Source: Oceanospirillaceae bacterium UBA7410
Lineage (GTDB): Bacteria; Pseudomonadota; Gammaproteobacteria; Pseudomonadales; Balneatricaceae
NCBI GenBank assembly: GCA_002470565.1
Contig: DKMQ01000014.1
Span: forward strand, 11,489-24,904
DNA length: 13,416 bases
Reading direction: 5' to 3'
Of the stretch, positions 1 through 6,854 are shown piece by piece; position 1 is the stretch's first letter, and each line of letters opens with the position of its first letter. Below the pieces are notes generated by a model, which did no database searches, had not been told where the DNA came from, and worked only from the letters and a program-made list of their open reading frames with translations. Both the position numbers and the translations under genes were made by a program.

Positions 1-302
1 ACAGACTCTAATGTAGGCCAATTAAACTGCATGTTTTGGCGCGTTGTAAAGTGGCCATAGCCCTTGTCATAAGTGCGAGAAATTTGAGCTAATGCACGTA
101 GTTGCTCGCTTTTCATCAGCCCATAAGGCACAGCAACACGCAGCATGGGGGCATGGCGTTGAATGTAGAGCCCGTTCATGAGGCGTAGAATACGAAATTC
201 GTCCTCTGGAATCTTTCCAGCCAAGTACCTCCGGGTTTGATCACGGTATTGCTCCACACGTTGATCAACAAGGGTTTGGTCGAATTGGTTGTAGGCGTAC
301 AT
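1..302 (-). CDS. cysI: Sulfite/nitrite reductase hemoprotein, N-terminal part (cut by left edge)
   Basis: The minus strand from the ATG at 302-300 encodes 100 codons without a stop and continues past base 1. The protein begins MYAYNQFDQTLVDQRVEQYR and contains RLMNGLYIQRHAPMLRVAVP and YGHFTTRQNMQFNWP. This is the very conserved N-terminus of the Pseudomonas-type sulfite reductase, a single-chain siroheme and [4Fe-4S] enzyme of about 550 residues that reduces sulfite to sulfide for cysteine synthesis. The visible part is the first ferrodoxin-like substrate-binding half-domain; the Cys ligands of the cluster lie outside the window. TAGGAAG stands 7 nt before the ATG and supports the start. It is divergent from rnfA. 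The family also contains assimilatory nitrite reductases, so the substrate is inferred from closest resemblance, and the symbol follows Pseudomonas usage. Confidence 0.9.
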   Translation of the reverse strand, partial: MYAYNQFDQTLVDQRVEQYRDQTRRYLAGKIPEDEFRILRLMNGLYIQRHAPMLRVAVPYGLMKSEQLRALAQISRTYDKGYGHFTTRQNMQFNWPTLES

Positions 303-337
303 TATGTCTTCCTAAGCGAACTTTTGGGCTGTATCCT

Positions 338-366
338 AATATACTAGCGCACCACACTTATAACAT
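338..366 (-). promoter_or_regulatory. Candidate cysI promoter
   Basis: On the minus strand the -10 hexamer TATATT (343-338) matches TATAAT at 5 of 6 positions. The -35 position 17 nt upstream (366-361, ATGTTA) matches only 3 of 6. A weak -35 is usual at promoters that need an activator, such as the CysB-dependent cys genes. The implied transcript would start near 331, leaving a leader of about 30 nt that contains the ribosome binding site. Judged by eye only. Confidence 0.25.
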
Positions 367-394
367 AAAATAATAAAAACTCATTTACTTATAA
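356..394. repeat. Direct repeat ACTTATAA, two copies 31 bp apart
   Basis: Identical octamers occur at 356-363 and 387-394. The start-to-start distance of 31 bp is close to three helical turns, so both would face the same side of the DNA. The first copy overlaps the weak -35 of the candidate cysI promoter and the second lies just upstream, the arrangement expected of an activator site. In such AT-rich sequence a chance repeat is possible, and no regulator is assigned. Confidence 0.35.
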
Positions 395-420
395 TTAAAT
401 GGAATATACAATCCTTTAAA

Positions 421-449
421 TTGAAGCCTCTCATATAGCGTTTTAAGAT
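421..449 (+). promoter_or_regulatory. Candidate rnf operon promoter
   Basis: TTGAAG (421-426) and TAAGAT (444-449) are separated by 17 nt and each match the sigma-70 consensus at 4 of 6 positions. Transcription would begin near 456, giving rnfA an untranslated leader of about 100 nt. This is the best-spaced pair I found before rnfA, but other weak pairs exist in the AT-rich region. Confidence 0.3.
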
Positions 450-540
450 GCTTTTTGAGTTACACTTGTATCCGACTTACTTGGTCAAATTTTATCAAGC
501 GCAAGCTTTTCTCATCGGCTGTTGCTGTGTTTATGGTTAT

Positions 541-545
541 AAGGA
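541..545 (+). promoter_or_regulatory. rnfA ribosome binding site with long spacing
   Basis: AAGGA lies 12 nt before the rnfA ATG at 558, longer than the usual 5-9 nt. No in-frame start codon lies closer, and the protein begins [19 protein letters not shown], which lines up with the family N-terminus, so the start is right and initiation is probably only moderately efficient. Confidence 0.45.
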
Positions 546-557
546 TTTATAAACGAA

Positions 558-1139
558 ATGGTAGACTATTTACTCATCCTAGTTAGCACTGTGTTAGTGA
601 ATAATTTTGTGTTGGTTCAGTTCCTTGGTTTATGTCCATTTATGGGTGTTTCTTCTCGCCTAGAAACTGCTATGGGTATGTCTTTAGCCACCACCTTTGT
701 GCTTACGCTTGCATCCTTATGCAGCTACCTTACCTATACCTATTTATTGGTGCCTTTTAACTTAGAGTTTTTACAAACCATTAGTTTTATTTTGGTGATA
801 GCGTTTGTAGTGCAGTTCACTGAAATGGTAGTGCACAAAACCAGTCCACTATTACATAAGGTTTTGGGTATTTTTCTTCCGTTAATTACCACTAACTGCG
901 CAGTGCTTGGTGTGGCTCTTTTGAATATCAAAAAGGCCAACGGATTTACAGAATCCATTTTGTATGGTTTTGGCGCCGCTATTGGTTTTTCTTTGGTACT
1001 GGTGTTATTTGCCGCTATGCGTGAGCGCATTGCTGCAGCGGATGTACCTGCTCCCTTTAAAGGTGCCGCCATCGCTATGATCAGCGCAGGCATTATGTCT
1101 TTGGCGTTTATGGGCTTTACAGGTTTGGTGGCCATTTAA
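558..1139 (+). CDS. rnfA: Rnf electron transport complex subunit A
   Basis: RnfA (RsxA in E. coli) is a 193-residue integral inner-membrane subunit of the Rnf complex, which moves electrons between NADH and ferredoxin and couples this to an ion gradient. The protein is hydrophobic throughout and fits the family pattern of six membrane helices. Two conserved cysteine motifs are present, FLGLCPFMG (Cys26) and TTNCAVLG (Cys114). In this family they sit at the pseudo-twofold axis with the matching cysteines of RnfE and hold an iron-sulfur cluster within the membrane. Length and N-terminus match the E. coli protein closely. It is first in a six-gene operon, and its TAA is followed with no gap by the rnfB ATG. 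Confidence 0.97.
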   Translation: MVDYLLILVSTVLVNNFVLVQFLGLCPFMGVSSRLETAMGMSLATTFVLTLASLCSYLTYTYLLVPFNLEFLQTISFILVIAFVVQFTEMVVHKTSPLLHKVLGIFLPLITTNCAVLGVALLNIKKANGFTESILYGFGAAIGFSLVLVLFAAMRERIAAADVPAPFKGAAIAMISAGIMSLAFMGFTGLVAI

Positions 1140-1730
1140 ATGCAAACACTCTACCTTGCCATCATCATACTGGCTTTACTTGCTATCGTTTTTGGTGCAA
1201 TTTTAGGTTTTGCTGCCATCCGCTTTAAGGTGGACGGTGATCCTATCGTTGACCAAATTGACAACCTGTTGCCACAAACCCAGTGTGGTCAATGTGGTCA
1301 CCCCGGCTGCAAACCTTATGCGCAAGCTATTGCAGATGGTGAAGCTATTAATCGCTGCCCGCCAGGTGGAGAAACTACTATTAAAGCCCTTGCAGACCTT
1401 TTAGGTGTAGAGGCTATTGCGCTAGATGCAGAGCATGGCACTGAAGCCATACGTACTATCGCTTATATCAGAGAAGATGAATGTATCGGCTGCACTAAGT
1501 GCATTCAAGCTTGCCCTGTGGATGCTATTTTAGGTGCAGCCAAGCAAATGCATACAGTCATTGTGGCAGAATGTACCGGCTGTGATTTGTGTTTAGAGCC
1601 TTGCCCCGTGGATTGTATTGATATGCTACCTGTTGAAACCACCCCACTAAGCTGGCATTGGCAGCAGCCTAAACAGCTCATTGCTACTAGCACTGCCCCC
1701 CACAACCATGGAGCGCCTAGCCATGACTAA
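1140..1730 (+). CDS. rnfB: Rnf electron transport complex subunit B, Fe-S protein
   Basis: RnfB is the electron-carrying subunit thought to exchange electrons with ferredoxin on the cytoplasmic side. The 196-residue protein has one N-terminal membrane anchor (about residues 3-27), then a four-cysteine cluster domain with CGQCGHPGC and CPPGG (Cys49, 52, 57, 73). Two ferredoxin-type 4Fe-4S motifs follow, [12 protein letters not shown] (Cys115, 118, 121, 125) and [12 protein letters not shown] (Cys145, 148, 151, 155). It is slightly longer than the E. coli protein at the C-terminus, which ends in a short His-containing tail (HNHGAPSHD). The ATG abuts the rnfA stop codon and has only a weak GGTGG upstream, so translation is probably coupled. 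Its last codons overlap the rnfC start by 8 nt. Confidence 0.97.
   Translation: MQTLYLAIIILALLAIVFGAILGFAAIRFKVDGDPIVDQIDNLLPQTQCGQCGHPGCKPYAQAIADGEAINRCPPGGETTIKALADLLGVEAIALDAEHGTEAIRTIAYIREDECIGCTKCIQACPVDAILGAAKQMHTVIVAECTGCDLCLEPCPVDCIDMLPVETTPLSWHWQQPKQLIATSTAPHNHGAPSHD
1710..1713 (+). promoter_or_regulatory. rnfC ribosome binding site that decides the start
   Basis: GGAG lies 9 nt before the ATG at 1723. The other possible starts in the same frame, the TTG at 1681 and the ATG at 1708, have no Shine-Dalgarno sequence in front and would add residues without family resemblance. This favours 1723. Confidence 0.6.
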
Positions 1731-3714
1731 ACTTTGGGATTTTCACGGTGGTGTTCACCCTATTCAAAACAAAGATCAGTCTAATCAACTGCCTATCAAT
1801 ACCATGCCTTTACCAAAGCAGTTAATACTGCCGCTAAGTCAACATATAGGTAACCAAGCTAAAGCTATTGTAGCCCCTGGTGAATATGTCTTAAAAGGCC
1901 AGTTGATTGCTAGTGCTCAAGGTTTTATCAGCGCCAACATCCATGCGCCAAGCTCAGGCTTTATTGATGCGATAGAAGAGCGCACCTTGCCCCACCAATC
2001 TGCCCTAACTGGTGAGTGCATTGTCATTAACACAGATGGTAAGGATCAATGGACTAAGTTACACCCCGTTTCCAACCCTGAAACAGTTTCAAAACAAGAT
2101 TTATTACACATCATTCAAGCTGCTGGCGTTACAGGCATGGGTGGTGCTGGTTTCCCTAGTGTTGTTAAGTTGCAGTCTAAAGCGAAAATTGACACCCTAG
2201 TGATCAACGGTGCTGAATGTGAGCCTTACATCACTTCAGATGATAGGCTTATGCGTGAGTATGCTGAGCAAATAATTGCTGGCATTAGCATAGCACAGCT
2301 GTTACTAGATCAGCCTCGATGCCTTATAGGCATTGAAGACAATAAGCCTGAAGCAATCATTGCTCTAAATGAAGCCCTTAGTTCACATACAAATGACAAG
2401 GCTTCCATTGAAGTGTGTGTTATTCCTACTAAATACCCTTCTGGCGGTGAAAAACAACTGCTAGAAATTCTTACAGGCCTGCAAGTTCCTCATGGTGGAA
2501 TTCCAGCAGATATAGGCATTGTGTGCCAAAACGTGGGCACTGTTAAGGCCATATATGACGCAGTGGTGCTAGGTCAGCCATTGATTACCCGCATTACTAC
2601 AGTGACAGGCAAAGCAGCAAAAAACGCAGGTAACTATGAAGTGCTTATAGGTACTCAAACAGGCGACCTGCTTGATTTTGCTCAGGTTGATATGAGCAAA
2701 ACCTCGCGCTTGGTAATGGGTGGGCCTATGATGGGCTTCACCATACAAGACACTCAAACACCCCTGATAAAAAGCAGCAATTGCCTTTTAGCAGCTGAAG
2801 ATCTAGAGCTTGCTCCCATTGCTGATCACCACTCTTGTATACGTTGTGGTCTTTGTGAAGTGGCCTGCCCAGCGCAGCTTTTGCCCCAACAACTATTTTG
2901 GTTTGCCAAAGCTGAAGAGTTTGAAAAAGCTCAAGACCACAATTTATCTGATTGTATTGAGTGCGGCGCCTGTGCATGGGTTTGTCCTAGCCAGATCCCG
3001 TTAGTGCAATATTACCGCTTTGCCAAAGGCAGGCTAAAAGACCTAGCCAGTGAAGCACACATCGCTGAATTATCTCGCGTACGTTTTGAAAATAGAGAAC
3101 AGCGCTTAATTGATGAAAAACTAGCCAAAGAAGAGAAACGTAAAAACAGAGCCACTGCAGCCGCTGCTGCACAAGCGGCTAAACGAGCGGCTAATCCCAG
3201 TGAGCAAGACCCTATAGCTGCTGCTCTTGCTAGAGTGAATGCCAAAAAGCAAGAACAAGAGCAAGAACCCAAAAAACAGGTGGATTCAGCACCAAAAACT
3301 CATGAACAAATCTACAAAGAGCTTAAAACTGCTGCTGCGATTACACGCACTAAGCTAAACAAAACTAATAAAGCCCTAGCCAATGCCGTGGCTAAAGATC
3401 ATGAATTAGCTCAAGGCCTGCAAACTACTGTAGATGAGCTCACAATCAAGGCAGCTGATGCTCAGGGTAAGTTGCAGGCTTACGAAGCCAAACTTGGTTT
3501 AGATCCAGAAAAAGAAAAAGCATTGTTGACCGATGTAGCAAAGGCTAATGCTTTAGTACGTAAGCTGGAAAAAGCTCTAGCCACATCACTAGATCCACAA
3601 GGAGTAGAAACGCAATTAGTCATCGCTAGAGTGAGTCAGAAAACGAGCGCCAATGCTTTAGCAAAGCATCAAACTAATCTTCCCTCCACACTATTACCGG
3701 AGCAGGAACAATAA
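1723..3714 (+). CDS. rnfC: Rnf electron transport complex subunit C, NADH/FMN and 4Fe-4S protein
   Basis: RnfC is the peripheral cytoplasmic subunit that accepts electrons from NADH, related to Nqo1/NuoF and NqrA. From the ATG at 1723 it has 663 residues. The N-terminus carries WDFHGGVHP. The nucleotide-flavin core shows GMGGAGFP (138-145), [16 protein letters not shown] (162-177) and YPSGGEKQ (238-245). Two 4Fe-4S motifs follow, [12 protein letters not shown] (Cys372, 375, 378, 382) and [12 protein letters not shown] (Cys411, 414, 417, 421). From about residue 455 the protein turns into an Ala, Lys, Glu and Gln rich tail with coiled-coil character, variable in the family. Only one copy of the usual repeat unit ([14 protein letters not shown], 496-509) is present, followed by about 140 residues I do not recognise. 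The start overlaps rnfB by 8 nt, and rnfD begins 2 nt after the stop. Confidence 0.96.
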   Translation: MTKLWDFHGGVHPIQNKDQSNQLPINTMPLPKQLILPLSQHIGNQAKAIVAPGEYVLKGQLIASAQGFISANIHAPSSGFIDAIEERTLPHQSALTGECIVINTDGKDQWTKLHPVSNPETVSKQDLLHIIQAAGVTGMGGAGFPSVVKLQSKAKIDTLVINGAECEPYITSDDRLMREYAEQIIAGISIAQLLLDQPRCLIGIEDNKPEAIIALNEALSSHTNDKASIEVCVIPTKYPSGGEKQLLEILTGLQVPHGGIPADIGIVCQNVGTVKAIYDAVVLGQPLITRITTVTGKAAKNAGNYEVLIGTQTGDLLDFAQVDMSKTSRLVMGGPMMGFTIQDTQTPLIKSSNCLLAAEDLELAPIADHHSCIRCGLCEVACPAQLLPQQLFWFAKAEEFEKAQDHNLSDCIECGACAWVCPSQIPLVQYYRFAKGRLKDLASEAHIAELSRVRFENREQRLIDEKLAKEEKRKNRATAAAAAQAAKRAANPSEQDPIAAALARVNAKKQEQEQEPKKQVDSAPKTHEQIYKELKTAAAITRTKLNKTNKALANAVAKDHELAQGLQTTVDELTIKAADAQGKLQAYEAKLGLDPEKEKALLTDVAKANALVRKLEKALATSLDPQGVETQLVIARVSQKTSANALAKHQTNLPSTLLPEQEQ

Positions 3715-3716
3715 CT

Positions 3717-4751
3717 ATGGGTTTAATTAATTTATCCTCGCCGCATCACCATAGTTTGAGTCAAACCTCACGCTTAATGGCCTTGGTATTATTGGCCACC
3801 TTGCCGGGGTTGGCTGCACAAAGCTACTTTTATGGCTATGGCACCTTGATCAACTTAGTATGGGCAAGCTTCTTAGCACTTGGTTTTGAAGCCTTAATAT
3901 TGTATTTACGAGGCAGACCCATTATGCCTTACCTTACAGATGGCAGCGCTTTAGTGACTGCCTTTTTACTGGCTTTAGCTCTGCCCCCATTTAGTCCATG
4001 GTGGCTAACCTTAGTCGCAGTTTCTTTTTCCATTATTTTTGCTAAACATCTTTATGGTGGCTTAGGTAGCAACCCTTTTAACCCTGCCATGGTTGGCTAT
4101 GCTTTATGCTTGATTTCATTTCCTGTGGCTATGACCCAATGGGCCGGCACAGAAATGACTATGACCTTTGGACAACAGTGGCAATGGTTTTGGCTAGAAT
4201 CTGTCACCGGAGGTATTGATGCTTACACTAGCGCCACGGCGCTGGATATTATGCGTCATACAAAAGGGCTGACCTTAAGTGAAGTGGCTAGTAGTAATCC
4301 ACAGTTAGCCTTGGGGCTCACAGCGAGCATGTGGGTAAATATCGCCTACCTGTTAGGCGGTTTAGTATTGCTTGGGTTCAAAGTATTTACCTGGCATGCC
4401 CCTGTTGCCATGCTGGCAAGTTTAGGTTTTTGTGCAGGCTTATTTCATATGGGCGAGCCCGACCTGTACCCTAGCGCGTCGCAACACTTATTGACTGGCG
4501 CTACTATGTTATCGGCATTCTTTATTGTAACCGACCCTGTAAGCGGTGCTACCAGCCGCAAAGGTAAATTAGTCTTTGGTATTGGTGTGGGTATTTTAGT
4601 ATTTATTATCCGCAGTTATGGAAGTTATCCTGACGCTTTTGCTTTTGCCATATTACTGATGAATTTGTCAGCGCCGTTAATAGATACTTATACCAAACCC
4701 AAAGCCTATGGCCATCAATCTAAAGCACCCCGCTCCCAAGGCAGACCATAA
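3717..4751 (+). CDS. rnfD: Rnf electron transport complex subunit D, covalent FMN membrane subunit
   Basis: RnfD is a multi-spanning inner-membrane subunit related to NqrB, and carries FMN joined covalently to a threonine by the ApbE transferase. The 344-residue protein starts with the family pattern (SSPHHHSLSQTSRLM) and contains HLYGGLGSNPFNPAMVGYAL (111-130). DAYTSAT (168-174) lies where E. coli RsxD has its flavinylated Thr187, so Thr174 is the likely FMN site. The conserved TDPVSGATSRKGKLVFG segment (272-288) also fits the flavinylation consensus, which is unusual (see findings). Length is close to the E. coli protein. AGGA stands 9 nt before the ATG. The stop overlaps the rnfG start by one base (TAATG). 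Confidence 0.96.
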   Translation: MGLINLSSPHHHSLSQTSRLMALVLLATLPGLAAQSYFYGYGTLINLVWASFLALGFEALILYLRGRPIMPYLTDGSALVTAFLLALALPPFSPWWLTLVAVSFSIIFAKHLYGGLGSNPFNPAMVGYALCLISFPVAMTQWAGTEMTMTFGQQWQWFWLESVTGGIDAYTSATALDIMRHTKGLTLSEVASSNPQLALGLTASMWVNIAYLLGGLVLLGFKVFTWHAPVAMLASLGFCAGLFHMGEPDLYPSASQHLLTGATMLSAFFIVTDPVSGATSRKGKLVFGIGVGILVFIIRSYGSYPDAFAFAILLMNLSAPLIDTYTKPKAYGHQSKAPRSQGRP

Positions 4752-5398
4752 TGAGCACAGAAAAACCAGACAACTTGATTACCTCAATTGGCGCAGGTGC
4801 AATTAGTTTAGGCATATTTGCAGTGCTTGCTGCTGCAGCTATTAGCCTTACTTATATTGCTGGTAGTGAGAGTATCGCTGCCAACAAAGCGGCTTCAAAA
4901 GCACGTGCTTTAGCGGCTGTTATGCCCGCCAATTTGTATGACCAGAGTTTACTGTCTGCACCTATAGAGCTAGTGGATTACGCCAAGCTAAACCTTAAAC
5001 CAAACGCTTTAGCTTATGCGGCTGTTAAATCTGGCGACACCCAAGCCATCATATTACCAGTGATTGCAAAAGATGGTTACAGTGGCGATATTTCCTTGTT
5101 ATTAGGCATCGATAAGTATGGTGTAATACAAGGGCTACGCACTATTGAACACAAAGAAACACCAGGTTTGGGTGATAAGGTAGAGCACAAAAAGTCAGAT
5201 TGGGTAGACAGCTTCATCGGCAAATCTCTAGCTAATACCCCTTCAAACGACTGGGCAGTGACTAAAGATGGTGGTGTATTTGATGCATTCACTGGCGCCA
5301 CCATTACCCCTAGGGCTGTTGTCAATGCTGTGCATCAAGGCATGTTGTATCATCAACGCCAGCAAAGCGTTTTATATAACGCACCGCAGGAGCAATAA
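4751..5398 (+). CDS. rnfG: Rnf electron transport complex subunit G, covalent FMN protein
   Basis: RnfG is anchored by one N-terminal membrane helix (about residues 13-37) with its FMN-binding domain on the periplasmic side, and is related to NqrC. In the 215-residue protein the FMN-binding domain shows [10 protein letters not shown] (134-143) and the flavinylation motif DAFTGAT (178-184), where Thr184 should carry the FMN through a phosphoester bond. It passes electrons within the complex between RnfD and the A/E core. The ATG shares one base with the rnfD stop codon, AAGG lies 9 nt upstream, and rnfE begins one base after its stop. The flavin transferase ApbE it needs is not encoded in the window. 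Confidence 0.96.
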   Translation: MSTEKPDNLITSIGAGAISLGIFAVLAAAAISLTYIAGSESIAANKAASKARALAAVMPANLYDQSLLSAPIELVDYAKLNLKPNALAYAAVKSGDTQAIILPVIAKDGYSGDISLLLGIDKYGVIQGLRTIEHKETPGLGDKVEHKKSDWVDSFIGKSLANTPSNDWAVTKDGGVFDAFTGATITPRAVVNAVHQGMLYHQRQQSVLYNAPQEQ

Positions 5399-5399
5399 T

Positions 5400-6110
5400 A
5401 TGTCTACAGTACAAACTAAAATCATTATGAACGGGCTTTGGGAAAACAACCCAGCTTTAGTGCAATTACTTGGTCTTTGTCCATTATTAGCCGTGACTGG
5501 TAGTGTAGTGAATGCCCTAGGTTTAGGTTTTGCTACCTTGTTGGTGCTAGTGGGGTCTAATTTATTGGTGTCACTTATTCGTAATAAAGTAGCTGATGAC
5601 ATCCGTTTACCTGTGTTTGTGATGATTATTGCAGCCTTAGTGACTATTGCAGAGCTTACCATGCAAGCTCTAACCTATGAGCTATATCAAATATTAGGCA
5701 TTTTTATCCCCTTGATTGTGACTAATTGTGCCATTTTGGGTAGAGCTGATGCATATGCTCGTAAAAATCCACCTCACTTAGCTGTGTTAGATGGTTTAAG
5801 TATGGGGTTGGGGTTTGCTGTTGTCCTTGTGTTGCTTGGCGCTATGCGTGAATTACTAGGCCAAGGCACCTTGTTTGCAGATATGGACTTATTGCTTGGG
5901 CCCATGGCAAAAAACTGGACTCTATTTATTATCAGTGACTACCGCGGCTTTCTATTTGCTGTGCTTCCCCCTGGAGCATTTGTAGGCATGGGGTTAATTA
6001 TTGCAGCTAAAAACACCTTTGATCAATATCAAAAAACACAAAAACTCAAAGCCCAGCCTTTAACTGAGGCCGGTAGTAAGCGTGTGCGGGTAACAGGCAC
6101 CATAGCTTAA
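5400..6110 (+). CDS. rnfE: Rnf electron transport complex subunit E
   Basis: RnfE is the membrane partner and paralogue of RnfA. The 236-residue protein has six likely membrane helices and the same two cysteine motifs, LLGLCPLLA (Cys27) and [14 protein letters not shown] (Cys110), expected to form the shared intramembrane cluster with RnfA Cys26 and Cys114. The frame is open upstream of 5400, but AGGAG at 5388-5392 lies 7 nt before this ATG, and [27 protein letters not shown] matches the family start, so the upstream part overlapping rnfG is not translated. It is the last rnf gene. There is no rnfH, and nth follows after 23 nt with no terminator visible. Confidence 0.96.
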   Translation: MSTVQTKIIMNGLWENNPALVQLLGLCPLLAVTGSVVNALGLGFATLLVLVGSNLLVSLIRNKVADDIRLPVFVMIIAALVTIAELTMQALTYELYQILGIFIPLIVTNCAILGRADAYARKNPPHLAVLDGLSMGLGFAVVLVLLGAMRELLGQGTLFADMDLLLGPMAKNWTLFIISDYRGFLFAVLPPGAFVGMGLIIAAKNTFDQYQKTQKLKAQPLTEAGSKRVRVTGTIA

Positions 6111-6133
6111 CGGATTACACAAAGAGTAAAGTA

Positions 6134-6769
6134 ATGAACAATGACAAGCGTGAAGCGATTTTTGCCAGACTAAAGGCGCAAAACCCCCACCCTGAAACTG
6201 AACTAAACTTTAACAATCATTATGAGTTGTTAGTGGCTGTAGCACTTTCTGCTCAATCCACCGATGTAAGCGTAAACAAAGCCACTAAAAAACTGTTTGA
6301 AGTAGCCAACACACCCCAAGCGATGCTAGATCTTGGCCTAGAAGGGCTAAAAAACCACATTAAAACCATCGGCCTTTATAACAGTAAAGCCAATAATGTC
6401 ATCCAGGCCGCTCAGCTTTTGGTTTCTAATCACAATGGCCTAGTACCCGATTCAAGAGAAGCACTGGAAGCTTTGCCTGGAGTGGGCCGAAAAACAGCCA
6501 ATGTCGTTCTTAACACCGCTTTTAGGCAAATTGCTATGGCCGTGGATACACATATTTTTCGTTGGTCTAACCGCACTCGTGTAGCCCCGGGCAAAAATGT
6601 GGTGGAGGTTGAGAAGAAACTGTTACGCTTTGTGCCTAAGCAATACTTGCTAGATGCCCATCACTGGATGATACTGCACGGGCGTTATGTTTGTGTAGCA
6701 AGAAAACCACGCTGCGGTGCTTGTACTATAGAAGACCTTTGTGAGTTTAAACAAAAGACTTCCGATTAA
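6134..6769 (+). CDS. nth: Endonuclease III, DNA glycosylase/AP lyase
   Basis: Nth removes oxidised pyrimidines from DNA and cuts the abasic site by beta-elimination, in base excision repair. The 211-residue protein has the length of the E. coli enzyme with residues at the same numbers. The helix-hairpin-helix LPGVGRKTANVV carries the catalytic Lys120, and VDTHIFR carries Asp138. The structural 4Fe-4S cluster is held by Cys187, Cys194, Cys197 and Cys203 in the Cx6Cx2Cx5C pattern (CVARKPRCGACTIEDLC). AAAGAG 7 nt before the ATG is a fair ribosome binding site. Its place directly after rnfE matches the rsx-nth order of E. coli and indicates co-transcription. Confidence 0.98.
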   Translation: MNNDKREAIFARLKAQNPHPETELNFNNHYELLVAVALSAQSTDVSVNKATKKLFEVANTPQAMLDLGLEGLKNHIKTIGLYNSKANNVIQAAQLLVSNHNGLVPDSREALEALPGVGRKTANVVLNTAFRQIAMAVDTHIFRWSNRTRVAPGKNVVEVEKKLLRFVPKQYLLDAHHWMILHGRYVCVARKPRCGACTIEDLCEFKQKTSD

Positions 6770-6772
6770 CTT

Positions 6773-6803
6773 TTGATAATACGACTTGGTATGCTTACAT
6801 AAT
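6773..6803 (+). promoter_or_regulatory. Candidate ydbH promoter
   Basis: TTGATA (6773-6778, 5 of 6) and CATAAT (6798-6803, 5 of 6) are good hexamers, but the spacer is 19 nt, longer than the optimal 17. Transcription would start near 6810, about 45 nt before the ATG at 6855. The 85-nt gap after nth shows no terminator, so read-through from the rnf-nth operon is also possible. Confidence 0.3.
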
Positions 6804-6815
6804 TAAATCATTGTG

Positions 6816-6828
6816 ATGAGCAACTCAT
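6816..6828. repeat. 13-bp inverted repeat in the ydbH leader
   Basis: ATGAG and CTCAT are perfect 5-bp arms around a CAA centre. The element lies between the candidate ydbH promoter and the start codon. It could be a small operator or a weak hairpin at the 5' end of the mRNA. It is too short and lacks a T-run, so it is not a terminator of nth. Confidence 0.25.
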
Positions 6829-6854
6829 ATTAACCCTATTGAAGATGGCACCCT

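Larger units (their letters stand above)
303..557. promoter_or_regulatory. Divergent cysI / rnfA intergenic control region
   Basis: This 255-nt AT-rich region holds the start signals of two divergent transcription units and no open reading frame of note. The part next to cysI is richest in A and T and contains two direct copies of ACTTATAA at 356-363 and 387-394. Candidate promoters are listed separately. Nothing that looks like a transcription terminator is visible, as expected between divergent starts. Control of the cysI side by a CysB-like LysR regulator would fit the pathway, but I cannot recognise a CysB site with confidence. Confidence 0.6.

Noticed and set aside
481..498. TTGGT...ATCAA resembling an FNR box upstream of rnfA
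   Set aside because: The arms are 8 nt apart instead of the 4 required, and one arm has a mismatch.
740..1135. Minus-strand open frame inside rnfA, and similar long shadow frames inside rnfC and ydiJ
   Set aside because: They lie opposite or out of frame with strongly conserved genes and show no recognisable protein pattern or start signals.
1681..1722. Earlier rnfC starts at 1681 (TTG) and 1708 (ATG)
   Set aside because: Neither has a ribosome binding site, and the added residues do not resemble RnfC.
5268..5399. Long N-terminal extension of RnfE overlapping rnfG
   Set aside because: The ATG at 5400 has an excellent AGGAG and the family N-terminus; the extension is merely another frame of rnfG.
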